The notes under the pieces were generated by a model. The model had not been told where the DNA came from, made no database searches, and saw nothing but the letters and a program-made list of their open reading frames with translations. DNA of 64,000 bases from Glandiceps talaboti. Its lineage: Eukaryota > Hemichordata > Enteropneusta > Spengelidae. Below are positions 33,701 to 45,700 of the stretch, in pieces (the stretch's first letter is position 1; each line of letters starts with the position of its first letter). The position numbers and the translations under genes were made by a program. The stretch spans positions 21,087,740-21,151,739 of the forward strand of contig NC_135561.1 in assembly GCF_964340395.1 (NCBI RefSeq), written 5' to 3'.

Positions 33701-36700
33701 ATAGCTCATCAAATGTATTCTGTGTTGGACCTAGATGAAACATTAACACAATGTACATATCTCTGTTGGGCTCTTTCATTTTCAGTATTGATGCCACCAG
33801 AATAGAGACAATTGCCAAATATGTCAATGATGACCACGTCAAGCCAAACAGCACGATGAAAAAAGTTGTTGATCAATCTGGAACCAATCATCTCTGTTTA
33901 TTTGCTATAAGAGACATCGCTGTCAATGAAGAAATACTATACAACTATGGAGAAGGGTTAGACTTGCCATGGAGAAAGGTATATAATTTCATACATACAC
34001 AGTGACCAATTTCATGTGATTTCATACTCTCAACTCGCCAATTTGTCGATCCTTTGTAAAATGATTATTACTTATCAGCATACGTAGGATTACTGCGACA
34101 CAACTGACAACATATATCATTCTCAGCATCGTATTAAAGGAAAGGTCCCAACTTTTCCCACTGGTCTTTAAAAATGTCTCAATCTTTCCTGATTATTTCT
34201 GGTTATTTACTTCATTTTTAGTGTTCAATCATGGATAAACAGGGTGCAAAGGAAAAGCGACTCAGATGCAACTTTTGTGACAAAGAGTGTACTGATGAAG
34301 GTGAAAAAGAAATATGTCGGCAGTGGCATTTACAAGGTATGTGATATTAATAATTGTTTAATCAGAACTTTGGGGTTTGCTATTCAAACTAAAATTTAGT
34401 CTAGTGTATGTATTCTGAATAAATTATCCATGTATATAAAAATATAAAGATTTTTAAATGGTTAAAAACAATGCATGTAGGAAACATTGCTATACACAGG
34501 GAATGGTAACATGATGTGAAAATGTCATCATAAGAATACTAGAAATGATCAATGTTATGGAATTGTCAACCTGATGATGCAAGTCCGTGAATGGAAGATT
34601 GAAAAGCGTATAATTTTGAAAATGAGGTCCTATACAATTGTCAATAAGCTTTTGGTAGGAGAGAAACGATAATACCAAACGCTTGTGGATAGGCTAAGTA
34701 TTCACTTAAATTTACATAGAAATATCACACAAAAATTTGTGTGCTGAAAATATCTTCTTATTTTATCCCCGAAAATGTCCTTTATATGTTTCACTTTGCC
34801 GATCAAACTTGCATGCTATTTGAAAATCTGCCATAATAACATCACAAGTTTGTCACCCAACTCAAATGAAATGTAATAGCATAGGGCTGACTTCATCAAC
34901 TGGATACCTTGAAGTCATCCAGTTTAAACTACATGCAATAACATCGCTCTCAGTACTCTTATCAACTTGGATACCTTGAAGTCATCCAGCTTTTAAAAAC
35001 TACATGTACATGCAAAAGTTGCATAAATCTGACTCTATCAACATGGATACCTTGAAGTCATCCAATGCAATAGATGCCTTGAAGTCATAAAGTTCAAAAT
35101 ACATGCAATAGCTGCATAGATCTGATTTTATCAGCGTGGAAACCTTGAAGTCATCCAACTCAAACTACAGGCAATAGTTGCATGGATCTAACTTTATCAG
35201 CTTTGATACCTTGAAGTCATCCAACTCCAACTACAACAACATACAATTATAGAATAGATCTGACTTTATGAACTTGGATAGCTTGATGTCATCCAATGCA
35301 ATGGATGGCTAGCTTGAAGTAATCCAGTTCAAACTACATGTAATAGTTGTATAGATTTAACTTTATCAAAACATCTAGTGGACTGAGCAATGGATGCCTT
35401 GACTCATCCAGTTCAAACTTCATGTTACAGTAAAAGTTGCATAGGTCTGACTTTATCAACTTGGATACCTTGAAGTCATCCAACCCTTACCAAACTGAAA
35501 GCTCAGACCCAAGCTGGCAAAGAGCTTTTTCAGAGCTTTTCAGCTCTGTGGCACACTACCAACAGCTCTATTGCACACATTCAAAAATGTGTTGAGCTGC
35601 TGAATGTCTGCAACAGACTTCTAGGGTTTATGTCTGTTAGGAAAAAAATTCTTAAGCTTACTGACAGCTGTCTGCATCTCACTGACAGCTGTCTGCAGTT
35701 CACCAACAGCTACTTGCAGTTTACTGGCAGCTGTCTTCAGCCACAGGAGTTAATTTCTAAATAATGTCTGTCAGGAGTGTTTACACTTTGCTCTGTCATG
35801 GGCAAAACGACTAGCAGCAGACTTTTAGCAGCTTTTGTGGTAGTTTCCAGAATATTTTAAAGTTACCTGGACAGTGGCAATGTGGAAGGGCATACCAATC
35901 CAAGGGTTCTCTGTTAATATGCTTCTGTGTTATAATAAATATTGCTTGGAATTAAACTTGCCTAAATACTTATTCACTAAAACATACATCAAATGTATGC
36001 AGGTGAATGTAGGTAATATTTATAAGAATGCCTGCAACACCATCAAATGACCAATAACTACAGTACATTTACATGTTAAAATATATTTATTAAGTTTCAT
36101 TGTTAAGTATAAACACCGGAATCTGTTCTTGTTAAAACGTAAACCAGCTGCATGAACAACAAAATCAATCCTTACAGAATACCTCTGATATAAAATGTAC
36201 ATGTATTGTTGTATGCATTTATTATTTGCATCATTCACCCTCACAACTTACCGAGATTTAATGTAACTGTTTTCTCAAATTATTTGTAATATGTCACCTA
36301 CATAACAAACATCCATTTTAAAATCATTTGCCAGATTTAGTATTCTGGGTTTGTGATAGCCATGCACGTATATTAGTGTGGAATTTGTTTACTATGCTTC
36401 AACTTGGGACTAGCAATTACTGGTTACATATGCAGAAACACGGCCCATTTTCAAGGGTACTACAGGAAATGTCCCCTGCAGTATATTTCTTGACTTGGGC
36501 CGGTCGTGTAGCGTATAGGCATTGAAAAGAGTGGTTCATTTTGGGCCGCATATGATCGGCCTCGCCAATATCTGAGTTTTCAGTTTCACTATAGTCAGTC
36601 ATATTCAGGGTTGTCATACCCATCATCAACGCCGTCTGATAAATCTCGACAGTCGGATGTCAACAAGGGATTTTTTTTTTTTTTTTGACTCCCCTCTTCA

Positions 36701-39700
36701 TTGTCAAATAACTCACAGTTGTCTTCATTTCCTCCGTTATGTTATAACATGAATAAATATGATGCTCGCCATCTCCTTCCTGTCGATCATCTCATTAGTC
36801 TACCAAACTCGCTTGAAACGGTATCGGTATTGTCTGTGTACGTGTTCGTGTGTTGTTGATGTCGAGGGACATCACCCGGAAGTGATGGGAGTCCATCGTT
36901 TGTGGGCCAATGATCGCAAAGTTGTCCTCAGAACTGGAATGGCCACTTTTCGCTTCCATCTCTCATGATTGCCATTTTGCTTCAACTTTTGGAGATTACA
37001 AGTATACTGCTCTGTTTTGAGTCGATACGTAACGTGAACGTACGGTGTAAACAAACCCCTCGATCGTCGATCGCTGGCTAAGGTTATATCCACAATATGG
37101 CGTCACAGGCTCGTTCAAAGCTCGTGGAAAAACTGCTAGGAACAAACATTTTGTTTATGGCTAATAACAGCGCAAACATGGATAATATGAGAAACAAAAC
37201 AATAAACAAAAATATATTTTTTCAAAATTGAATCAACGACTGCTGTAAAGTTTACAACGCATTGAAGTTTTGAAATTATTGTGAACGAGGCTATGACGTA
37301 TCAGCCAATCAAATCAACGCGCGCAATCTCCCCAGTACTTCAAATGTGAAACGGAAGATGGCGGCCATGATTCACAAAGGCAAAGAAAATCGTTTTCGAC
37401 AACTGATCATGAGAAGAGGTATACATCAAGACCTACTCATTTTGGTGATGAAGGTATGTTAATTTAACTGACGCTTTCAGAGCACATTATAGGCTCTGGT
37501 ATTTTTTTTAAACGATAGAATCCAGGTCGTCTATGTGTAGACGTTATATCTTATTTATATTATAGTACTTGTGGCCGTACGATCGGAGCCTTTTCAGACA
37601 TAGACCTAGACCTCGGTCCACGGTTGCATACATAGACTTCTACAACTGTTTGAAACTTCCGAAAGTTGTTTTTAAAGTACATCTGATATACATGTAATAT
37701 TCAAGTTGGAGTGTCCACTTTGTCGATTGAAAGTAGGAAAGAATGCACTGCTTGCCTGGTGCCGTGTGTAAACTGGAATTAGATTACACCCCCCCCCCCC
37801 ATGATTTATCGTGTAAAAAATATTAGTTTCTCGTCGAAAGAGTTCCTATGTACCGCACTGAGTCTTGTTAGAAAACAGTGGCAAATTAATTTATTCAATT
37901 AAGATATGGAATGGAACAATGTTGGAGTGTTTTGTAGAAACCAGTGTGTCACAAATCATTTAGTAGTAGTACTAGTACACCCCATGGTCACAGCCACATT
38001 TACACAGTGCTCTGTCATGTACATGCAGAACACTTTTCACCAACTTGATGTATGTCATTGAGGTCTGTCCGTATGTATGTATGTATGTATGTATGTATGT
38101 ATGTGTGTGTGTGTGTATATATATATATATACGTACATGTATGTATGTATTTATTTAATAAGGGTATGGACTTTCATTTTAATCAAAGATTGTCATGTTT
38201 AAAATGCTTCATATTGATGTATTTGTGTATTCATTACGTTATAGTGCAAATTATAGAACACAACACCTATTTAGTTGTAAGGAGAGAGTAAGAATATGGA
38301 ACTCTTGTTGAGGCATTGTGGCCATCAGACAAGCAATATTAATTATCCTTGTCTTATTCTAAGTAGAAATGTTAAGTGTTAAGTGAGACAATGTGGGAAG
38401 ACTGCGAGTTCATTATTTTTTTATAAAGTTTTTATAAAGCTGTTCCTTAATTATGGCTGCTCAGCCTCTGATGTACTTTTGGGAAGTCTGATAAAATGTA
38501 TTCACCTAGGGTGTACCACTGTTAACACACTACAAGAATATACATTTTGTAGATTCTATTTACCAGTTGATAATTTTTGTTTTGCCAAAATTAGTGTTAC
38601 TTACATGCATGTTTTTATTTGTTGCATCTTAGAGTAGAAACTCAAGATGACTTTAGAAAAAGCAGTGTCAACATAAAAGTACAAAAAACAGAAAGTGGAC
38701 AAAGAAAGCAAACTCCAGCAGGACAAAAAATGGAACACATGCAGCACAGCAAAGCAATAAAGCAAAGACTGACAAAGATAGAGAAATTGCTGAAGAGAAG
38801 CAAGCCAAACGCCTAGCAAAGTTGTATGGCAACTTTAAAAAGGATGAAGGAACAGGCCTACTTTCAAAGGTACTAGTAACTTTTTTAATCTGTTAGTGTA
38901 TAAAAACAAAACAGAGCAATATAATTGCCCAAGAGGAGCAAATAGTAAAAAGACACAAGACAGTTGGCATTTCTATAGGGACAAACAATAGATTCTTTGT
39001 TTGTAGCATGTAACTGTTTATTAGAAACAAAAGATAAAATGAACTGTGTACCTCTCCCTTCACATTCATAACAAACATTTCTTTTGTTAATTGATTGCTC
39101 TTGGTTCTTTCTTTGCAGTGACTTTCAGGAACCAATGGATATTGATTGATCTGATTCTGATCCTGATTCTGCCAAACTGATGATGTAAACTGCCAAAGTG
39201 ATGATGTAAACTGCCGAAGTGATGATGCTAATGATGAACACAATGGCTTTAGCTTATATAATGACTGAAAGTGAAATAATGTCAGACTCTGAAACTCCAG
39301 CAACTGTTGAAAGCCAAACTCAAATTGCCAGAGCTCTTTCACATGTATGATGTAGGTGATTCTTTAGATTTGATTTGAAGAACCCCATCATTAAGGGACA
39401 TATATTTTTTGTCTTCTAATCAATGGATGAATACAGGTACTATTGTTAAACTCAGGTATGTTGGTACTGTCATTTCACTACAGACATGTCTCAAGCCTTT
39501 TAGTTATTTTGGAAAAAAGCAATAAAGTTGCTTCTTGTTTTCATTTAATTCTTCTTCTGCATGATTTACTGGTTGCAAAAGTATGTGCCTGTGTGTGTAG
39601 TATGTACATACATACATATATGTATGTGTATCCCCTAAAACATGTAAGTGAACAAACTTTGTGAGTTTGTGAAACTGACATTTTTTAAATATGTTTCAGT

Positions 39701-42700
39701 GGGAACAAGCATTCAAATCAAATATGGTCAGTCCTGATATACATTTGTATGTCAAATATATTTCCCCAACGTGTATAAGCATGTTTTAAGTGTCAAAATT
39801 AATATGGTTTAAAACATGTTTAAAACTAGTTTCAAATGAGTTGACTAAGGACTTCTGACAAGTTTAAAACATGAATGAAACACTCAAAACTGATCAGACT
39901 TCTTTTGAATTAGTATAGAACACTTTTTAAACTAGTGGATTTTTAGTAAGGAATTCCCCTTTTGCAGTGTGCCAATGATACCTGTCAGAAGTCTGCTTAT
40001 AGTCTTTCAGCAGTTTGTCACAATGCTGTCAGAAGGCTGTTGTTAGTCTGTCAGGTCTGTTAGTGGTCTTTCAGATGTCTGACGATAGTCTTACATAAGT
40101 CTGTTATAAAGCAGTTGAATGTCTGTCAGGTATTTACCTGAGCTGTTGAGAGCTGTTCTCTGCAGCTCAAATCTAATTATGTATGCACAAAAATCAGCCT
40201 TCCGGCAGCTAACTGTCAGAAGTCTTTTTGAGAGCTGCTGCAGCTCAAAAACAGCTGTCTCATTTCGGTAAGGGAATGCAATGGATGCGCCTTGAAGAAG
40301 TCCAGTTCAAACTTCATGTTACAGTAAAAGTTGCAATGACCTGACTTTATCAACTTGGATACCTTGAAGTCATCCAGTTCAAACTATGTGCAATATGTAG
40401 TTGTATTGATCTGACTTTATAAGCTTGGATACCTTGAAGTCATCCAATGAAATGGATGCCTTGAAGTCATCCAGTTCAAACTATATGCAATATTTGCACT
40501 GAACTGACCTTATCGAAACCATGTTAGACAATAGGATTTTAAACGTACAGTACCGTATCCATACCGTACTGGAGCATAGTGTACAGTACTTCAACCATAC
40601 TGCACAGTGTCAGTACATTACTGTTTCATTTTTGTGGCTTGTACTGTATAACCTCTCAATTTCAAACATCATGATTTAAATGCATGAGTTTAATAGTTAC
40701 GTACTTGACAAAAGGTTTCAAAAACTGCAACCTGAAAAGTTAGCTATAGTTGACATGTTGACAGGCAACAGCCTGTTTATGTGTATTTATGTAATGCACA
40801 ATATGACGATGTAATTACCCGATCACCTCGAGTCATCAATAAGACAGCTGTTATACAAATTCAATCAACCATTCTTTAACTTTGACTTTGACTTTGACAT
40901 AATTTCTGGCTCAACTTTATGATTGAATCAACATAATTGTAACAGTTAACAAGGAGAACTTGAATAGCAGCAGTCCACTCTATTACAGGGTAGACTGATG
41001 TCCGTGTGTGACTATATTCATATCTTGTGCGCCTTGAAGGTGTTGCTGAGTAATCCTTCAGGAGACACTTTAGTACTTAGCGACTTTCCCCATAGGGTCC
41101 TGATGTGTGTAAGCTATACCTTAAAAATGGTAGTAATACTAGGTACTGATCACACACCATATTTCAAAGTAGTAATTTTATTACCTTAGTTGCTAAAAGC
41201 AAAGTAGCTGTATATGTAGTATGTACAACAAATATTATACTTCACCATTTAAATAGATTTCAGAGTGGAAAGGTAATGCTATGTCTTCCAAAATGCTTCA
41301 TAAAGAATCTTTAGTTTGTTTGGCATGTGCATGTATAGTTATATATAACATTATTTGTTTTCATTTTATTAGGTTATCACATTTTGCCTAGCGGGCCATA
41401 CCCTGTGAAGGTAAGTTCTCTCTGACAATTTGAAGTTTTCTATACTGTAATACTCAAACATGGGTAATTGCTGGCTTTATCATGAATTATGTAATAGTCC
41501 AGGCTTTTTCCCCACACATTATCATATAGAACTATGAATTAAGTAGTAAATTTTGAGTGATATAAATACTTATTCACTCACTATAAAATCTTCGAAATTT
41601 TCTTGAACATTTGATAATGTATTGTGGGTATGATTTTTTTTTTCTGACTAGTTTTATGTTTGAAAGACTTAAAAGGTGTCAGGAGTTGAACTAGGGTTTT
41701 GTCACTGTTTGGGAAGTTAATGTATCAAAGCAATATTTTAGGGAGGTAATTCAACCTGTCACATGGCAGATCTTAAATAAAAGTAAATATTGATTACAAA
41801 GTAGATATGACAGCTAGTATGTCCTTATATATTAATGTATCTATAGATTTGTAGACCATTAGAAAATGATTAATTAAATTTATGTAGGCTTTAACTTCAT
41901 TTGGCACAGAATACATAATAATAAGGTGTTCAATAGCTACAATGCATCCACACACTTAATGGCTGGGTATTCACCTACTGTGGTGTTTGCAATATTTAGC
42001 ACATAATCAATTAACAGTGAAATCAACCATGATATATCACATGGTACATGACATTTTGTGGTCCTTTAAAACTGTGTTTTCTTCTTTTGATTTATTGCAG
42101 GGTGGAAGATGGAGTGAAAAAATCACATTTCTTCGAAAAGTTTCAAGTTTGAAAGAAGTAAATACAATTAAATATTGCAAAAGCAGTCTCATTGCAGCTG
42201 GAAGGGCAAAAGTCTTCCTGGGATTATACAAAAATGAACATGCAGTGGCCATCAAACGAATTGAGAGTGATGTAGTTCAATGTGATGAATTGGCAATTTT
42301 CAGACTGTTATCTGACAAAAGTGTACCTGCTCTTGACAATGTTTTGCCACAGATTCATGTAGAAGAAGATGATGATTTCACTTATCTAATTACTCCATTG
42401 TGTGAAGGCAATGTGTGCGAGTTAATAGAGAAGAAATTTTCAAGTGACTTGCCAATCACTGATCTGACCACAGTCAAATGTCTATCATTATGTAAGGACT
42501 TCTTGACTGGTTTGAATGAGCTGCACAGAATTGGAATTATACACAGAGATATAAAACCAGAGAATCTTCTAATAGGTGAGTAAAAAGCTGTCCTAGCTAT
42601 GCTAGTTATCAGAAGCCACAAAGTGACTTGGTAGACTTATAGATTGGGCTCTGTCCGTCCATCCGTGTGTGCGTGTGTCTGTGCGTCTGGTGTCATTTCT

Positions 42701-45700
42701 CAGACATGACTGAACTGATTCATCTCAAACTTGACACAAGAACAATACACTGCGGCTTACACTTGCATAACAAATAATTTCATGATACGATCCAATATGG
42801 CCACCAGTCGGCTATTTTGTCATGATTTTTTCATGTACACTGCAGAGGCAGCATTTGGATATGAGTGGACTGATTTCTTTCAAACTTGTGCCATTGATTT
42901 AATGCAGTTTTTTAGTGACACGTTTGTATACTTGTCTAGTACCATCATATACAATACCATAAAGTGTTAAACTTAGCAGTTTTTGATTTTCAATATTATT
43001 GTAAAGTTTACACTCATTGGTCTGCAAGGTTGTTTTCAAATGATGGGACAGTATTTATAATTGTACATTGTCACATTAATGTTTGCCACAGTAAGAGTAC
43101 AAAATAATGGTTGTAGTTTCTTACAGCTAACTGTTTTTCAAAATGTTTTGTCTCTGTAGATATTTCTGGGAAGTTAAATATCAGTGATTTTGGTATAAGC
43201 AAACGTCTTAACTTTGGGAGAACAACACTGACAACATGCATTGCAGGTACATGTGCATGGATGGCTTCTGAAACATGTTTATCATTCCTCTCTGGATGCG
43301 CCTTTCAATACAGGAAATCAACCGATATCCAGGTAATACATTATTCATGTTTGAATACAATTCTTAAATGTGATGTACAACATTTTTTAATTTCCACCAG
43401 ACTTGATGTACTGGTAGACTGGAACCCAGGCATATATGTATCAATTTGGTGCTGAAATTTTGTTAGTCCACGCCAGACAAAGTCCGGAATTCAGACTTAT
43501 GGATTGGGTTCCATCCATCCATCCGTCTGTCTGTGCATGCATGTGTTTGTCCAGAGCCATAAATTTCTCAGACATGCCTGGAATGATTTGTTTCAAATTT
43601 GGTACAAGGATAACCCACAATGGCATACATATGTAGTCACTTAGTTTCGTTGAACATTTATATATTCCATATTGTATCAATACATTTTCTTCTTCTAGTT
43701 GAGTAAGTATATCTTCAAACAAGAGTATTTTTAGTTCTCAGCATAAAATGGTATGATTATTACTTAAATCAAGCTAATTAAGTTCACATCTCTGTCAGGT
43801 TGCTGGCTGTGTGTTGTACTACATTATGACCAGAGGACATCACCCTTTCCAGTCGACTTCCCCTTATAGTGAAGATTTAAATGGCCTCAGAGAAAACATC
43901 ATAAAAGGCTGCTACAACATTGAACGTGTTTGTGCATTTCCAGAGTTCAAGGTATTGATTGATAAAATGCTTGCTGCTGACCCAAAAGAAAGACCTCTGA
44001 GTGGAGAGTGCCTTCAAAACTTCCTTCATATTCAATCATTATATGAACACACAGCAACAGTGGTGAGTCACAGAAATTTTAGCATTTTCATGTCTTTTCA
44101 AATCAAATCAAATGGATAGTTTATTTGAAATGATTTGCCTAGGGGAAAATAATTTGCACTGAACTGGTTTTAGTGAAGCCTGTTATAAGCTTTTCTATAT
44201 TTAGGGTATTTAAAGGGCATCTAGGACGTGACTTAAGTATGATCTGAATCTTGGTCAGATATAAGTTTCAAAGTGTTTATATGTTAATGCTTGAAAGAGT
44301 AGTCATGTGATGTTTATCAGATCTGTCTGAATGGGTTGTGTGTAAAAGTTTTTTGTAAGGCATTTGATATTCACTGCAAATTAGGTTGGTACTATGAATG
44401 GAAAATCAGAAAAGTTCTTAAAATATCATTTTTCTGAAACATGGCATCACCTTGCCATCTTGGCACTAATTACATGACTTGTGTGCATTGTACGTTTTGA
44501 TGGGGGGGGGGGGGGGGGGGGGGGGGTAAGTACTGTGTGCGAGGATTCTAGGACAATTGCACAACTGCCCCCAGACAATTGCCCCCATGAAAAAAACACT
44601 TCAATGCATATAGAAAAATGTGACAGCAAGTATTATAGATTAACCGAGTTTGTCGTATCATTCTGTTTCACTTAGACATAGTCATCATAAATCAACTTGG
44701 TTTTTCTTCTCTCGCTTTGAACAAACTCAATAATGACTGACAAGACGATGCAGAACACTCTGACCATGTTGGTGACTGGCAAGCAATATATATCATTTAG
44801 GTGTGAAAAACTAAAAAAGTATGTGAATTATGGCGGTAAGTTAAATCATCATGTCGGCTTTTATAATTGTCGTAACAATAATCACAGACAATAGAGTAGA
44901 ACGTGTTAATGTGAGTATAAAGTACGTGAATTACGGCAGTAAGTTAAAGCATCATGCCGACTTTTATAATTGTCATAACAAGTATCACAGATGACAATAG
45001 AGTAAAACATGTGAATGTAGTGAGTATAATCATAGACAATCCTTTGTCTATGGTATAATGTACGCAAATTGCGGCGGTAAGTTGTTGACTGTGACTTTTA
45101 TGAATGACAAACTCGGTTAATCTGTAATGCTTGCTGTCACATATTTCTAAATGTATTTAGAAGTTTTTTTCATTCGGGGGCAGTGGTATGGGGGCAGTTG
45201 TCCTGTTACCATGCACAAGGAAATGGAAACAAATATTTGTGTGTGTGTGCAATTCCAATGGTTTACTTGATGAGTGACCCTTTACAGACAGTGCTGTAGC
45301 TTAAAAAGATAATTCTTCATTGACTTTGAATCTTTTTCAGAACACTTGTGATGTAGTGGGTGATTCAGGCCTTGACACAGCTAGTTGTACCACTGGTATT
45401 ATAACAGAATGTAATGAAGACAGGAAAAATGATGCCTTGGCTGCCTTAGAAATGTCCAATACTGTTAAGGAACGTCTTGATATTACTGAAGATGCTGTCT
45501 CTTCAGAAGAATTAACATATTCTCCTCCTGAAAGCAGTTCATCAAATTCTGACAATTCTCTACTTTCATCATTCTGTGACTCGTCAAAGAGTGGATCACC
45601 AGTGGGAGAAGCCCAGTTCTGTGGCAAAAATATGACAGTGACTTTCTCTGGAAAAGAGCTTACAGATGAGCTAGCTGATCCAGAATGTGTAACCATGGAT

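Larger units (their letters stand above)
35484..40274. mobile_element. 4.79-kb inserted element with CCCTTACC termini
   Basis: The left end is CCCTTACCAAACTGA and the right end is TCATTTCGGTAAGGG, inverse complements with small differences. The flanks read catccAA and AAtgcaatgg; joining them with one AA restores the array unit catccaatgcaatgg seen intact at 35288-35302 (catccaatgcaatgg). This shows an insertion with a 2-bp AA duplication. Subterminal regions (35560-35760, 39980-40260) carry many short GACAGCTGTCTGC / CTGTCAGA repeats. No transposase domain is recognisable inside, so the superfamily is unassigned. Confidence 0.78.

Noticed and set aside
36872-37137. Starts at 37093 (- strand) and 37098 (+ strand, ATGGCGTCACAGG)
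   Set aside because: No donor site in a suitable phase follows and no domain is present.
38629-38816. A 65-codon frame ending at 38816 as exon 6 of the large gene
   Set aside because: It ends in a stop and would truncate the protein before the kinase. Skipping to 41373 keeps the frame.
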